In this document: one piece after another, positions 28,610-42,704 of the stretch | Numbering within the stretch: the stretch's first letter is position 1 | How the letters are laid out: every line of letters starts with the position of its first letter | NCBI RefSeq assembly: GCF_009831415.1 | Contig: NZ_CP043727.1 | Location: forward strand, 1,054,001-1,118,000 | DNA length: 64,000 bases | Reading direction: 5' to 3' | Origin: Yersinia canariae | GTDB lineage: Bacteria > Pseudomonadota > Gammaproteobacteria > Enterobacterales > Enterobacteriaceae | The notes under the pieces: model-generated | The model's input: the letters and a program-made list of their open reading frames with translations, nothing else | What the model was told of the DNA's origin: nothing | The model's database searches: none | Made by a program: the position numbers and the translations under genes

Positions 28610-28660
28610 CTGCCTCCCGCGTTACCGTAAGATTCGCCGCAAGGCAAACGGGTAACGAAC

Positions 28661-28671
28661 GCTCTTTAACA
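28661..28671 (+). promoter_or_regulatory. rrn leader boxA antitermination site
   Basis: GCTCTTTAACA matches boxA, the NusB/S10-binding RNA element. A second copy (TGCTCTTTAACAA, 30708-30720) lies in the 16S-23S spacer. Confidence 0.85.
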
Positions 28672-28859
28672 ATTTATCAGACAATCTGTGTGGGCACTCG
28701 CAAGACGATATCGAAGCCTGTTTCGGCAGGCAGAAGCAATATCAAAGTCTTGAAGAGTGACCAAAGCAGTACACATTTGAACTTCGGTTCGAATGCATAT
28801 TTGCAGAAAGTAATCTTTGAGCATCGCTATGTTAACTCATAGCAAATCAAACAAATCTT

Positions 28860-30404
<1,545 letters not shown>

Positions 30405-30542
30405 CCTAACGATACGCATTGCGCAGTGTCCACACAGATTGTCTGATGAATGTAAACGAGCAAGAGCACCTGTTGATGTTGTGAGTTTCGACTCATGCTG
30501 ATGCAAAAACGATTAAGTTGAATGATTTAATCGGATTTTTGT

Positions 30543-30618
30543 GTCCCCATCGTCTAGAGGCCTAGGACACTGCCCTTTCACGGCTGTAACAGGGGTTCGA
30601 ATCCCCTTGGGGACGCCA
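30543..30618 (+). tRNA. tRNA-Glu (UUC) in the 16S-23S spacer
   Basis: A 76-nt tRNA with anticodon TTC (CTTTCAC loop), acceptor stem GTCCCCA / TGGGGAC and encoded CCA. It is the single spacer tRNA, as in the rrnB/C/E/G class of E. coli operons. Confidence 0.98.
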
Positions 30619-30860
30619 CTCCGATAATGTGTGAAAGACATTATCACCGGTTCTTTATGAACTGAAAATATCTTAAAGATGACTTTAACGAGTCGTGTTT
30701 AAGATATTGCTCTTTAACAATCTGGAACAAGCTGAAAATTGAAACAATACAGCTGAAACTTATCTCTCCGTAGAAGTACTGAGATAAGGATTAACCTGTA
30801 TTAGAGTCTCTCAAATGATCGCAATACGACGATGTCTGTAAAGACACCTTCGGGTTGTGA

Positions 30861-33770
<2,910 letters not shown>

Positions 33771-33883
33771 ACAACACCGAAGGTGTTTTGGTGATTTGAG
33801 AGAAATTTTCAGCGACGTTCCGAGATTGGATTGGCTGGCTATACGGTAAAATAATCGTATAGCGGGTTAATTGAAACAGAATT

Positions 33884-34003
33884 TGCCTGGCGGCCATAGC
33901 GCGGTGGACCCACCTGATCCCATGCCGAACTCAGAAGTGAAACGCCGTAGCGCCGATGGTAGTGTGGGGTCTCCCCATGCGAGAGTAGGACACTGCCAGG
34001 CAC
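33884..34003 (+). rRNA. rrf: 5S ribosomal RNA
   Basis: 120 nt beginning TGCCTGGCGGCCATAGCGCG and ending CTGCCAGGCAC, with the conserved CCGAACTCAGAAGTGAAACG core. It lies 113 bp after the 23S end. Confidence 0.98.
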
Positions 34004-34102
34004 ATCTGGTGACTGACAAAATCGCCAAAGGCGGTTTTGCACAGCGAGGAGTGCTGGCCCTTTAAGGGTAGGTATCAGGATGATACACGTAAAAGAATCG
34101 GT

Positions 34103-34179
34103 GGAGCGGTAGTTCAGTTGGTTAGAATACCTGCCTGTCACGCAGGGGGTCGCGGGTTCGAGCCCCGTCCGTTCCGCCA
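34103..34179 (+). tRNA. tRNA-Asp (GUC), distal to the rRNA operon
   Basis: A 77-nt tRNA with anticodon GTC (CTGTCAC), acceptor stem GGAGCGG / CCGTTCC and encoded CCA. It lies 100 bp after 5S on the same strand, in the position of aspU distal to E. coli rrnH. A terminator follows. Confidence 0.97.
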
Positions 34180-34187
34180 CTTATTGC

Positions 34188-34221
34188 AAAAGCCCTGAAT
34201 CTCTGATTCGGGGCTTTTTTG
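34188..34221 (+). terminator. Terminator of the rRNA operon
   Basis: AAAAGCCCTGAATC and GATTCGGGGCTTTTTT pair around TCT, directly after tRNA-Asp. A smaller hairpin (AAAATCGCC / GGCGGTTTT, 34018-34037) lies between 5S and the tRNA. Confidence 0.92.
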
Positions 34222-34544
34222 CATTCGTAGTTTAGTATTATTAATAACTTTCCTCCTTAGTCTTACTTACCCTCCCGAGATTCTCCATTTCCAGGCACTT
34301 TGTTATCTTAGTCATTAAATACTTAATTTATTGTTAACCTTGCTGGCTCAACTTATTGAATATATTTAGCACTTTTTGACACTATATTTGATTTTTAATC
34401 AGAAGTATTGTGCCTAATGCACCATTTTTTGTCGATAAAACTCTTGTCATAATCAACTCAGTTTTTCACCAGGCCTATCTGTACGGCTGAATGAAAATTG
34501 TTAATTACATCTAAAGACAAAACTATTATCAGAAATGAGGAATT
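34222..34544. other. Intergenic region upstream of dkgB
   Basis: A 323-bp AT-rich stretch between the rRNA operon terminator and dkgB. No ORF, RNA or strong hairpin was recognised; it presumably holds the dkgB promoter. Confidence 0.55.
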
Positions 34545-35351
34545 ATGATGAGTATACCTGCATTCGGTCTTGGAACTTTTCGCCTTCAAGATCAAATCGT
34601 TATAGATTCAGTTAGCCAGGCATTGAAATTGGGTTATCGTGCTATCGATACAGCACAAATATATGAAAATGAAGCAGCAGTGGGCCAGGCTATTGCGGAA
34701 AGTGGTGTAAAACGCGATGAACTGTTCATCACGACCAAGATTTGGATTGCGAATTTGGCTCATGGGAAATTAATTCCGAGTCTGTTAGAGAGCTTACAGA
34801 AGCTGAAAACTGATTATGTAGATTTAACATTGATTCACTGGCCATCACCAAATGATGAAGTCTCGGTTGCTGAGTTTATGTCTGAATTAATGAAAGCCAA
34901 AGAACTGGGGCTAACTCGTCAGATTGGTATCTCTAACTTCACTATTGATTTAATGAAACAGGCTATAGCAGCAGTGGGTGCTGAGGCAATTGCAACTAAC
35001 CAAATTGAATTATCACCATTATTGCAAAATCGTAAAGTTGTTGATTTTGCAAAGGAAAATGGCATTGTAATCACCTCCTATATGACGCTGGCTTATGGTA
35101 AAGCATTAGAAGAGCCTGTCATCAAGACTATTGCTGAGCAACATGGTGCAACTCCTGCCCAGGTCATTTTAAGTTGGGCGATGCAATTGGGTTACAGCGT
35201 AATTCCTTCATCAACTAAAGTGGCTAATTTAGCCAGTAACCTATTGGCTCAGGATTTACATTTGAGCGCGGAGGAGATGGCGATAATTGCTACTCTGGAT
35301 AGTGATGAGCGGTTAGTCAGCCCTGATGGTTTAGCACCAAAGTGGGACTAA
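34545..35351 (+). CDS. dkgB: Aldo-keto reductase DkgB (2,5-diketo-D-gluconate reductase B)
   Basis: A 268-residue NADPH-dependent aldo-keto reductase acting on 2,5-diketogluconate and methylglyoxal in the family. The catalytic tetrad is Asp35 and Tyr40 in [11 protein letters not shown], Lys65 in TTKIW and His98 in LIHWPSPN. The NADPH region [13 protein letters not shown] is near residue 225. It matches E. coli DkgB (267 residues) from [11 protein letters not shown] to LAPKWD. ATG 34545 and 34548 are adjacent; the second reproduces the E. coli start. It follows the distal tRNA-Asp, as at E. coli rrnH, but the LysR gene yafC that comes next in E. coli is missing. Confidence 0.95.
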   Translation: MMSIPAFGLGTFRLQDQIVIDSVSQALKLGYRAIDTAQIYENEAAVGQAIAESGVKRDELFITTKIWIANLAHGKLIPSLLESLQKLKTDYVDLTLIHWPSPNDEVSVAEFMSELMKAKELGLTRQIGISNFTIDLMKQAIAAVGAEAIATNQIELSPLLQNRKVVDFAKENGIVITSYMTLAYGKALEEPVIKTIAEQHGATPAQVILSWAMQLGYSVIPSSTKVANLASNLLAQDLHLSAEEMAIIATLDSDERLVSPDGLAPKWD

Positions 35352-35372
35352 TAGTTTTCGCCACCGATTAAG

Positions 35373-35396
35373 CCACCTCATATGAGGTGGTTTTTT
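35373..35396 (+). terminator. dkgB terminator
   Basis: An 18-bp perfect palindrome CCACCTCATATGAGGTGG followed by TTTTTT, 21 bp after the dkgB stop. Confidence 0.88.
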
Positions 35397-35618
35397 AGAT
35401 AGCGCTGACGAAATTCAGCCATCAGGGGGCGAGAATATGTAGAACTACGGCATCGCCACATCAATACGAAATAATCATTTAGGATTCAATTGGTTGTCTA
35501 GTCATTCATTCTCTGCCGTAGCCATTTCCCGCAAAAATATTTTGAGCATTTTTGTCATTTAAGCATAGGCCCATAATAGCCGCTATCAAATTGACTGCTT
35601 TCTGGAGTAGATAAAACC

Positions 35619-35770
35619 ATGCGCTTTACTGGCGTTGACCATCAGTGCATTTGCTATTGGCACCACGGAGTTTGTTGCCGACTATAGCCGAACAACTGGG
35701 TGTTTCTGTCGCGTCTGGTTTGAATATTGCGGCATTTAATGTAGGGATTGTATTAGGGGTAATTATCTGA
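35619..35770 (+). pseudogene. Remnant of an MFS drug/sugar efflux transporter
   Basis: Conceptual translation in two frames gives LLALTISAFAIGTTEFV, then after a frame change PTIAEQLGVSVASGLNIAAF followed by NVGIVLGV, then a stop. The first two pieces are the N-terminal signature of DHA1-type MFS exporters (YdhP/AraJ-like). The third resembles the later NIAAFNLGNALGA block found more than 250 residues further on in intact proteins. So the gene has been reduced to about 150 bp by a large internal deletion plus a frameshift. It occupies part of the 650-bp gap between dkgB and yafD. Confidence 0.75.
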
Positions 35771-35789
35771 GGTTTAAAATTTTCATTTT

Positions 35790-35813
35790 TAGCCCACATT
35801 GCGGGCTTTTTTG
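35790..35813 (+). terminator. Terminator after the MFS remnant
   Basis: AGCCCAC / GCGGGCT short stem followed by TTTTTT, 20 bp after the remnant's last stop codon. It is probably the terminator of the former gene. Confidence 0.7.
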
Positions 35814-36001
35814 TTTATAGAAGCCTTATTAGTGCATTATGAATAAGATAGATTGAATCTATCCCGGTGTATCTCAATATCGGAAGTACGACGTGGGTAA
35901 AAGACATTACTGACGGGAACATCTGAGCGTATAATCACTGAACGACCACTGCAGTTATCTTACAAGCCACAGTGATTTCGAATAAGGAATAGGCCATCAA
36001 A

Positions 36002-36784
36002 GTGCCGAAACGAACATATGCAATGCGGTATGTTGCAGGTCAACCGGTTGAACAGATTTTCCCAGGCTCCGCTAAACAATTGGGGCAAGGGCTACCGCCC
36101 GGCGCACCATTGCCGACAACAGAATTTCTGCGTGTGATGGTGTGGAACATCTTTAAGCAGCAGCGGGCTGAATGGCTGTCTGTGCTCAAAGAGTTTGGGC
36201 GTGATGCTCAACTGATGTTACTGCAAGAAGCACAAACAACACCTGAGCTGGTGAGATTTGCTACGTCCCACTATCAGGCGGCGGATCAGGTCCCTGCTTT
36301 TGCGCTTCCTCAGCACCCCTCAGGCGTGATGACGTTAGCTGCTACCCATCCAGTTTACTGTTGCCCATTACGAGAGCGAGAGCCGCTGCTGCGCTTATCT
36401 AAGTCAGCATTAATCACTGTTTATCCCATACACGATGGTCGTTTATTGATGGTTGTGAACATTCACGCCGTGAATTTTAGTCTTGGTGTCGATGTTTACA
36501 GTAAACAGTTAGAGCCGATCGGTGAACAAATTGCTCTGCACCGTGGACCCGTTATTTTGGCTGGGGATTTCAATGCCTGGAGTCGTCAGCGGGTTAATGC
36601 TTTGCAACGCTTTGCACAGGGTTCTGGCCTGGAGGAAGTTGAATTTCACACAGATAATCGTAGCCGGGCTTTTGGCAAGCCTCTCGATTTTGTGTTTTAC
36701 CGCGGTCTTACACTGGCAGACGCCTCGGTATTAGTGACTCGCGCCTCCGATCACAATCCACTACTGGTTGAGTTTCAGCCATAA
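36002..36784 (+). CDS. yafD: Endonuclease/exonuclease/phosphatase family protein YafD
   Basis: A 260-residue protein of the EEP superfamily (DNase I/exonuclease III fold). Metal- and phosphate-binding motifs are visible: [15 protein letters not shown] near residue 46, LLQEAQ near 75, NIHAVNF near 155, AGDFNAW near 184 and [10 protein letters not shown] at the C-terminus. It matches E. coli YafD closely. Substrate is unknown; it is reported to contribute to resistance to host bactericidal conditions in Salmonella. The start is GTG 36002 with AGGAATAGG upstream, giving the conserved [11 protein letters not shown]. It is convergent with mltD across a shared terminator. Confidence 0.92.
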   Translation: MPKRTYAMRYVAGQPVEQIFPGSAKQLGQGLPPGAPLPTTEFLRVMVWNIFKQQRAEWLSVLKEFGRDAQLMLLQEAQTTPELVRFATSHYQAADQVPAFALPQHPSGVMTLAATHPVYCCPLREREPLLRLSKSALITVYPIHDGRLLMVVNIHAVNFSLGVDVYSKQLEPIGEQIALHRGPVILAGDFNAWSRQRVNALQRFAQGSGLEEVEFHTDNRSRAFGKPLDFVFYRGLTLADASVLVTRASDHNPLLVEFQP

Positions 36785-36811
36785 AAAAAGCACCCCAAAG
36801 GGTGCTTTTTA
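36783..36811. terminator. Bidirectional terminator between yafD and mltD
   Basis: AAAAAAAGCACCC and GGGTGCTTTTT pair around a short loop, with A and T runs on both sides. Confidence 0.9.
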
Positions 36812-36836
36812 ACAGCTTTATAATGCGATTCTGACT

Positions 36837-38228
36837 TTATGCGTCCGGGGTTGATTTGCCGTTAACGAACAGCGTCAATTTCAAACCTGGCAACAATTTA
36901 TTAGCTTTGCTGACTACCGAATTCCATCGCATCACATCGTCGGTGTTTACACCGTGACGCTTGGCAATACTGGCAAACGAATCACCTTTACGAACCTGAT
37001 AGGTGATGCTGTTGCTGCTGGTTGTATTGCTTGCCAGTTGCAGGGTTTGCCCAACTTTTAAGGTGCTCTTGGCACGTAAGTTGTTCCAACTCTGCAAATC
37101 GCTGGTCTTGATATTCAACCGCTTGGCAATCGTAGATAAGGTATCGCCGGGGCGAACTTTATACTGCGAACTTGATGCTGATTTTGTGCTGTTCTGTGCC
37201 AACTTGGTTGGCTGAACGGCGGCAATGTCAGTATCTGCCAATGAATCTTTAAGCTGCTCAGCATGGGCTTTCGGCAACATGATATAACGAGGACCGTGTC
37301 CAGCTGGTGCCGTTACATTGCGCTTATACCCAGAGTTAAAGGATTTCAACTTTGTCAGTGACATCCCCGCCATCTCAGCCGCCTGAGTTAGCTCTATCTG
37401 CTGACCAACATCAACTCGCGCTAGTGCACGGTCTTTGTCAGTATCCGGCAAGTTTATACCGTACTTTTTGCTGTTCTTGATTAAGTCACCCAAGGCCAGC
37501 ATTTTTGGAACATAAATTGACGTTTCACGAGGAAGCGACAATGCCCAAAAGTTCGTCGGTTTACCCTTTGCCTTATTTGCTTTCACCGCTTGCATGACTC
37601 TGCCTTCACCGCTGTTATAAGCAGCGACTGTTAACAACCAGTCACCGTCAAACATCTTGTTCAGGCGCTCCATCATATCAAGCGCTGCTTTGGTAGAAGC
37701 AACCACGTCTCTGCGGCCGTCATACCATTGGTTTTGTTTCAAGCCATAATTTCGACCGGTACTTGGCACTATCTGCCACAGCCCTGCGGCGTTGGCGGAT
37801 GATGTCGCGTGTGGGTCAAAAGCGCTCTCCACTATGGGTAGCAGTACCAATTCCATCGGCATCTTACGTTTCTTAATTTGCTCGACTATCAGGTACATGT
37901 ACGGCTCTGCCCGTAATGTTACATCGTGGAGATAGCTCTTATTTTTTAAGTACTTTTGCTTCTGGTCACGGATCCGAGAATTTTCCGGAACCTTCATCTT
38001 CAGCTCGTCGCTAATGAAGTTCCACAAATCTTGCTGCGCGAGGCCACTCTCACTATCAAGCCATCGCGCGCTGCCCTCTCGGGCGCTATTTGTGTACTCT
38101 CCTGCTTCACTTTCTTGACCTGCCGAAGACAAACTCTGTGCATGCTGTACAGGAGCCTGAACGCCCACCTTGGACGTCTGGCACCCAACAAGCAAGACTG
38201 AGGCGAGAAATATCGCTTTGGTCTTCAT
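36837..38228 (-). CDS. mltD: Membrane-bound lytic murein transglycosylase D
   Basis: A 463-residue outer membrane lipoprotein that cleaves glycan strands of peptidoglycan to 1,6-anhydro ends. The lipobox is LLVGCQTS, with Cys at about residue 16. The SLT domain (about 100-230) carries the catalytic Glu in LPIVESAFDPHA and the AAGLWQIVPSTGRNYGL motif. Two LysM repeats (YKVRPGDTLSTIAKRL and YQVRKGDSFASIAKRH) occupy the C-terminal 130 residues and bind murein. The start is ATG 38228, aligning with E. coli MKAKAILLASVLLVGC; the longer frame is rejected. gloB lies upstream on the same strand. Confidence 0.96.
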   Translation of the reverse strand: MKTKAIFLASVLLVGCQTSKVGVQAPVQHAQSLSSAGQESEAGEYTNSAREGSARWLDSESGLAQQDLWNFISDELKMKVPENSRIRDQKQKYLKNKSYLHDVTLRAEPYMYLIVEQIKKRKMPMELVLLPIVESAFDPHATSSANAAGLWQIVPSTGRNYGLKQNQWYDGRRDVVASTKAALDMMERLNKMFDGDWLLTVAAYNSGEGRVMQAVKANKAKGKPTNFWALSLPRETSIYVPKMLALGDLIKNSKKYGINLPDTDKDRALARVDVGQQIELTQAAEMAGMSLTKLKSFNSGYKRNVTAPAGHGPRYIMLPKAHAEQLKDSLADTDIAAVQPTKLAQNSTKSASSSQYKVRPGDTLSTIAKRLNIKTSDLQSWNNLRAKSTLKVGQTLQLASNTTSSNSITYQVRKGDSFASIAKRHGVNTDDVMRWNSVVSKANKLLPGLKLTLFVNGKSTPDA

Positions 38229-38299
38229 GTGTGTGTCAATGTAGTTGCTTAAAAGACGAGCAATCATACTTTGCTTCGATAAAAAACACAACTAAAAGC

Positions 38300-39055
38300 T
38301 CAGAAGCGGTCTTTCTGCGCCCGTAATTCGGAAAAAACTGAGACAAGTGAGTCTGGTGGTGAGATTACTCCTATTTTTCTTTGTAAATCAATGTCATTGC
38401 ATCGTAAAAAAACATTAATTTTTCGCTCAGTTTGCAATTTTACGGGCAAGCTAGGTTGGTTTTTTGCTCGTAATTGCATGATTTTCTGTTGATATGTGGC
38501 AATGTCTTGATCTGAGGGCAGAATAAAACGGGCAAACTTAAGATTTGCGAGAGTATATTCATGCGCGCTACAAATTAAGGTTTCGTCAGGGAGTTGTGCG
38601 AGCTGTTGAATTGACGTGTACATTTGCGCTGGAGTGCCTTCAAATAGTCTGCCGCAACCTGCGGAGAATAGCGTGTCACCGCAGAAAAGATAAGGTTCGC
38701 TGTAGTATGCGATATGTCCAAGAGTATGCCCTGGGACGGCCATAACACGGTAATTTTGAGTGCCAATTGTCAGGTTATCACCCCCATTTACAATGATTGT
38801 CGCCCCTTTATTGGCAGTTTCTTGCGGTCCATAAACGGGAATGTCTGGGTAATGGCGGCGCAAATCAGCAACTCCCCCGACGTGATCGTTATGGTGATGG
38901 GTTAATAATATGGCCTGCGGAAGGTACTGACCTTGACTCAATGCTGTGAGCACGGGAGCTGATTCACCGGGATCAACAATGACACAGTGTTTTTGTGCAT
39001 CGGCCAATAGCCAAATGTAATTGTCTTGAAATGCCGGAATACTGATAAGATTCAT
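38300..39055 (-). CDS. gloB: Hydroxyacylglutathione hydrolase (glyoxalase II)
   Basis: A 251-residue metallo-beta-lactamase fold enzyme that hydrolyses S-lactoylglutathione to lactate and glutathione, the second step of methylglyoxal detoxification. Metal ligands His53, His55, Asp57 and His58 lie in [10 protein letters not shown]; further ligands are His110 (PGHTLGH), Asp127 (CGDTLF) and His165 (SAHEYT). It is divergent from yafS with 46 bp between start codons, as in E. coli, and shares the minus strand with mltD. Glutathione for this reaction is initiated by gshA in the same window. Confidence 0.97.
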   Translation of the reverse strand: MNLISIPAFQDNYIWLLADAQKHCVIVDPGESAPVLTALSQGQYLPQAILLTHHHNDHVGGVADLRRHYPDIPVYGPQETANKGATIIVNGGDNLTIGTQNYRVMAVPGHTLGHIAYYSEPYLFCGDTLFSAGCGRLFEGTPAQMYTSIQQLAQLPDETLICSAHEYTLANLKFARFILPSDQDIATYQQKIMQLRAKNQPSLPVKLQTERKINVFLRCNDIDLQRKIGVISPPDSLVSVFSELRAQKDRF

Positions 39056-39101
39056 TAGATACCTCTTTTATTGGCAATAGTTTGAAAGAAGATGTTAAAA
39101 C

Positions 39102-39821
39102 ATGAAACCAGCGCAGACACGCCAAAAAATCGATGTGCCCGCATCTTGGGCTGAGTTACCTTGGGGAGAGTATTATCGTGCGGCGATTGAGCAGCAGTTG
39201 CAGCCCTGGTGGCCGAAATTCTTTGGTTTTCACTTATTGAAAATAGGTCACTTGAGCGCTGAAATCGCTAGCGATAAATGTGCTATCTCCCACCAGGTTA
39301 ATGTGGGGGAGAGGGGCAAAAATATGCAAGTATTTGCCAGCCCATATCAGTTACCTTTTGCTGAGAAATCTGTAGATGCTTGCCTGTTGTCTCATACTTT
39401 AGCCTATGCTGCTGATCCGCACCGTATTTTACGTGAGGTGGATCGTGTGCTTATTGATGACGGCTGGCTGGTTATCAGTAATTTTAATCCAATGAGTATA
39501 TTAGGTGCTGGGAAGTTGGTGCCGCTATTACGCCAGCGACAGCCCCATGTTAGCCGCATGTTTACTCAAATGCGCCTGTTGGATTGGCTGAGCTTATTGA
39601 ATTATGAAGTATTACATTTATCGCGTTTTCACGTGTTGCCGTGGCATAAAGAAGGTGGGCGCTTTATCAGCACCCATCTGCCAGCATTGGGTTGTGTTAG
39701 CTTGATTGTTGCCCGTAAGCGCACTATCCCATTGACGTTTAATCCAATGAAGTTCGGTGCGCGTAAACCGTGGTTCAGCCGAGCTGTTGGGGCGACGAAA
39801 AGTTATCGCGATCAACCTTGA
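39102..39821 (+). CDS. yafS: SAM-dependent methyltransferase YafS
   Basis: A 239-residue class I methyltransferase-like protein, E. coli YafS homolog. The typical post-motif region LLSHTLAYAADPHRILREVDRVLIDDG and ISNFNPMSI are present. The canonical glycine-rich motif I is weak (HLLKIGHLSAEIA near residue 48). Substrate is unknown. It is divergent from gloB and convergent with rnhA, which is the E. coli gene order. Confidence 0.88.
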   Translation: MKPAQTRQKIDVPASWAELPWGEYYRAAIEQQLQPWWPKFFGFHLLKIGHLSAEIASDKCAISHQVNVGERGKNMQVFASPYQLPFAEKSVDACLLSHTLAYAADPHRILREVDRVLIDDGWLVISNFNPMSILGAGKLVPLLRQRQPHVSRMFTQMRLLDWLSLLNYEVLHLSRFHVLPWHKEGGRFISTHLPALGCVSLIVARKRTIPLTFNPMKFGARKPWFSRAVGATKSYRDQP

Positions 39822-39848
39822 CGCTACCGCAACGTCAAGTCTGAAGGG

Positions 39849-40313
39849 TTAGTCGGGGTTATAACCGGTATCTTCTAACGTCGGTGAGTTAGCGCCTTCG
39901 CGGGCCAGTTCATCGCAACGTTCGTTTTCTGGGTGACCCGCATGGCCTTTTACCCATTCCCATTGAATGGTGTGGGTTTGGATAGCCAGATCCAGACGTT
40001 GCCATAAATCAACATTACGCACCGGTTTGCGGTCAGTGGTTTTCCAGCCGCGCTTTTTCCAGTTATGAATCCACTGAGTAATACCTTGGCGCACATATTG
40101 GCTGTCAGTGCTGAGTGTGACTTCGCAAGGTGAGGTCAAAGCCTCAAGTGCCACGATAGCGGCCATGAGCTCCATGCGGTTGTTTGTCGTCAGGAAATAG
40201 CCAGCGCTAAAGGTTTTTTCATGTTGCTTGTAGCGCAAAATTGCGCCGTAACCACCGGGGCCAGGATTGCCAAGGCAAGATCCGTCGGTGAAAATTTCTA
40301 CCTGTTTAGTCAT
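39849..40313 (-). CDS. rnhA: Ribonuclease HI
   Basis: A 154-residue endonuclease that removes RNA from RNA:DNA hybrids, including R-loops and primers. Catalytic residues are all in E. coli positions: Asp10 ([12 protein letters not shown]), Glu48 (NNRMELMAA), Asp70 (LSTDSQYV), His124 (KGHAGH) and Asp134 (ERCDELA). The start is ATG 40313; the in-frame extension to 40361 lacks family support. It is divergent from dnaQ with only 59 bp between start codons, so the two promoters overlap, as in E. coli. Confidence 0.98.
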   Translation of the reverse strand: MTKQVEIFTDGSCLGNPGPGGYGAILRYKQHEKTFSAGYFLTTNNRMELMAAIVALEALTSPCEVTLSTDSQYVRQGITQWIHNWKKRGWKTTDRKPVRNVDLWQRLDLAIQTHTIQWEWVKGHAGHPENERCDELAREGANSPTLEDTGYNPD

Positions 40314-40372
40314 CTCTGGTAGACTCTTCCTATCTGTTTCATTAAACGTTAAGTCTGACATAAACGAGCGCT

Positions 40373-41152
40373 ATGAGCACTGGCAATATGCAAGTTACCC
40401 CCACCAGACAAATTGTTCTGGATACTGAAACCACCGGTATGAATAAGCTGGGCGTTCATTATGAAGGCCATAAGATTATTGAAATCGGCGCAGTTGAAGT
40501 GATCAACCGTCGCCTGACCGGCAGAAACTTTCATGTTTATATCAAACCTGATCGGCTGGTCGATCCGGAAGCCTATGGTATTCATGGTATTAGCGATGAG
40601 TTTTTGGCGGATAAACCCACATTTGCGGATATCACCCCGGAGTTTCTCGAGTTTATTCGTGGCGCTGAATTAGTCATCCATAACGCGGCGTTTGATATCG
40701 GCTTTATGGATTATGAATTCCGGATGTTACAGCAGGACATCCCGAAAACTGAAACCTTCTGTACTATTACAGATAGCTTGTTGCTGGCGCGCCGCCTGTT
40801 CCCCGGCAAGCGAAATAACCTCGATGCACTGTGTGACCGCTACCAGATAGATAATACTAAGCGAACATTGCACGGCGCATTACTCGATGCCGAAATTCTG
40901 TCGGAAGTTTATCTGGCGATGACTGGCGGCCAGACGTCACTTTCTTTTTCAATGGAAGGTGATCAGTCACAGAATGAATCTTCAGAAGATATCCAACGTA
41001 TTACTCGGCCAGCATCCGGATTGAAAATAATTTATGCTGCTGAGGATGAGATAGCTGCCCATGAGTCACGCCTGGATTTAGTGATGAAGAAGGGCGGGAG
41101 TTGCTTGTGGCGGATGCCTCACGAGACACAAGAGCACACCGACGCGGAATAA
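40373..41152 (+). CDS. dnaQ: DNA polymerase III epsilon subunit (proofreading exonuclease)
   Basis: A 259-residue 3'-5' exonuclease of the replicase core. ExoI is IVLDTETTGMN (Asp17, Glu19), ExoII HNAAFDIGFMDYE and ExoIII HGALLDAEILSEVYL. A flexible Q-linker (about 190-215, rich in Ser, Gln and Glu) leads to the C-terminal segment that binds the alpha subunit (HESRLDLVMKKGGSCLWRMP). The N-terminus is longer than E. coli by about five residues (MSTGNMQVTPTRQ). It is followed by tRNA-Asp, as at E. coli dnaQ-aspV. Confidence 0.98.
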   Translation: MSTGNMQVTPTRQIVLDTETTGMNKLGVHYEGHKIIEIGAVEVINRRLTGRNFHVYIKPDRLVDPEAYGIHGISDEFLADKPTFADITPEFLEFIRGAELVIHNAAFDIGFMDYEFRMLQQDIPKTETFCTITDSLLLARRLFPGKRNNLDALCDRYQIDNTKRTLHGALLDAEILSEVYLAMTGGQTSLSFSMEGDQSQNESSEDIQRITRPASGLKIIYAAEDEIAAHESRLDLVMKKGGSCLWRMPHETQEHTDAE

Positions 41153-41264
41153 TACGATTTCCAGATAAAAAACTGCGCAAACGGCTTATTTTACAGGAAA
41201 AAGTGTTGACGAGATTGGATTGTATACGTAATATTCGACTCGTTCTTAACCGGAACAGCAGCGT

Positions 41265-41341
41265 GGTGCGGTAGTTCAGTCGGTTAGAATACCGGCCTGT
41301 CACGCCGGGGGTCGCGGGTTCGAGTCCCGTCCGCACCGCCA
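41265..41341 (+). tRNA. tRNA-Asp (GUC), downstream of dnaQ
   Basis: A 77-nt tRNA with anticodon GTC. It differs from the rRNA-linked copy in the acceptor (GGTGCGG / CCGCACC) and anticodon stems through compensating changes, so both are structurally sound. CCA is encoded. Position corresponds to aspV. Confidence 0.97.
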
Positions 41342-41349
41342 ACATTCAG

Positions 41350-41380
41350 AAGCCCTGAGTTAGTAATAACTCAGGGCTTC
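41350..41380 (+). terminator. tRNA-Asp terminator
   Basis: AAGCCCTGAGTTA and TAACTCAGGGCTT pair around GTAA, 8 bp after the tRNA end. Confidence 0.88.
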
Positions 41381-41396
41381 GTTGTATTTATTTCCC

Positions 41397-41517
41397 CTTC
41401 GTACTTGAAGCCACAAGGCCGCTAGCTGCAATCACTTAGCCAAATCGCTGACTTGAGCAAGCTCATTGGAATGAATTCGCTTGCCGACTCCCTGCAACGC
41501 CAATGACTTTAGGGATA
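41397..41517. repeat. Degenerate ERIC element between tRNA-Asp and proX
   Basis: About 120 bp resembling the ERIC variant in inverse orientation: TACTTGAAGC at one end, GAGCAAGCTCATTGGAATGA in the centre, and CCTGCAACGCCAATGACTTTAGGG at the other end. It is more diverged than the copy at 21961. It sits at the point where E. coli-like order after aspV ends. Confidence 0.75.
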
Positions 41518-41589
41518 CTCATAGCTCTTGATGCTTCGGGGGCACAAAATGTCACCCCCTCAAGTAACACATCAGCAAAGCCATTGAAT

Positions 41590-42594
41590 TTACTGTGCAG
41601 CTTTAGTATTACCCACTTCTGCGGCAGTTTTTACCCAACCATCAAAGGTCGCCTGATGCGCTTGGATCCAGCCATTTACATGACGTTCGATATCCGCATC
41701 TGAAGATTCGCCAGCATGCATCCGCATGTTCTGAGCATTCACATCATTAATTGATAATTTCATGATAGAGAACAGTTTCGCGGCTGCTGGGTTAGCTTCG
41801 GCCCATTTTTTGTTGGCAACAATATGCATCACACTGGGTGGGAAGCCGTAGTTCGCGCCGTTGGAAAGTTTGGTGTCAATGGTTTTATCCGGCAGGGAAG
41901 AGAACGGCACCTGCAACCAGACAACATCGCGGCCGGGAACCAGCACATCACTGACCCAATACGGCGTCCACGTGTAATACAGGATTGGCTTGCCTTCTTT
42001 GTAGCGAGTGATGGTGTCGGCAATCATCGCGGCATAATTACCCTGATTATGGGTCACTGTGTCACTCAAACCATAAGCTTGAATTTGATGGTTAATGGGC
42101 GCTTCACAACCCCAACCAGGGTTACAACCGGTGAGGTCGGCTTTGCCATCATTATTGGCATCAAACAATTTGGCGATTTTCGGATCTTTTAGCTGCTCGA
42201 TATTGGTGATATGGTACTTATCGGCAGTTTTTTTGTCGATCAAATACCCCTGTGCCAGCCCTTCAATATAGTTACCCTGACGGTAGAATTTGGCATCGCC
42301 GCCAGCGGCATTATATTGGTCGTTATGCAGCGGTTCCCAGTTAACCGCCAGATAAGTGGCATCCCCTGCGGCAATAGAAGAATAGGCGACATTGTAGTCA
42401 ACTTCCTTGGTCGGCTGGACGTCGTAACCGAGTTTCTCCAGTGCTTTATTGACCAGCGAGGTCTGGAAGGTTTCTTCCGAAATGGTGCTTTGCAGTGGTT
42501 GGACAGTGACGCCTTTGCCCGGTAATTCTGCGGCGGATAACTGAGTGCTGATCAGTGTGGTGAGGGCCAAGGCCCAGATTCCTGTCGTGCGCAT
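41590..42594 (-). CDS. proX: Glycine betaine/proline betaine-binding protein ProX
   Basis: A 334-residue periplasmic substrate-binding protein of the ProU osmoprotectant importer. The signal peptide ends at about [10 protein letters not shown]. Conserved Trp residues in [17 protein letters not shown] and [11 protein letters not shown] correspond to the aromatic box that holds the quaternary ammonium group. It is the last gene of proVWX, 110 bp after proW, whose mRNA may extend into it. The cysteines in [11 protein letters not shown] match a known disulphide in E. coli ProX. Confidence 0.96.
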   Translation of the reverse strand: MRTTGIWALALTTLISTQLSAAELPGKGVTVQPLQSTISEETFQTSLVNKALEKLGYDVQPTKEVDYNVAYSSIAAGDATYLAVNWEPLHNDQYNAAGGDAKFYRQGNYIEGLAQGYLIDKKTADKYHITNIEQLKDPKIAKLFDANNDGKADLTGCNPGWGCEAPINHQIQAYGLSDTVTHNQGNYAAMIADTITRYKEGKPILYYTWTPYWVSDVLVPGRDVVWLQVPFSSLPDKTIDTKLSNGANYGFPPSVMHIVANKKWAEANPAAAKLFSIMKLSINDVNAQNMRMHAGESSDADIERHVNGWIQAHQATFDGWVKTAAEVGNTKAAQ

Positions 42595-42704
42595 AGTTTT
42601 TCCTTTTTAAGCTATTTTACTTGCCAGTTTGAACAAGGGCAGTGCTGCCCATGTTCAAACCGTCGGTGACAATTACGTTTAAAATTGAGCGTAATTATTT
42701 GAAA

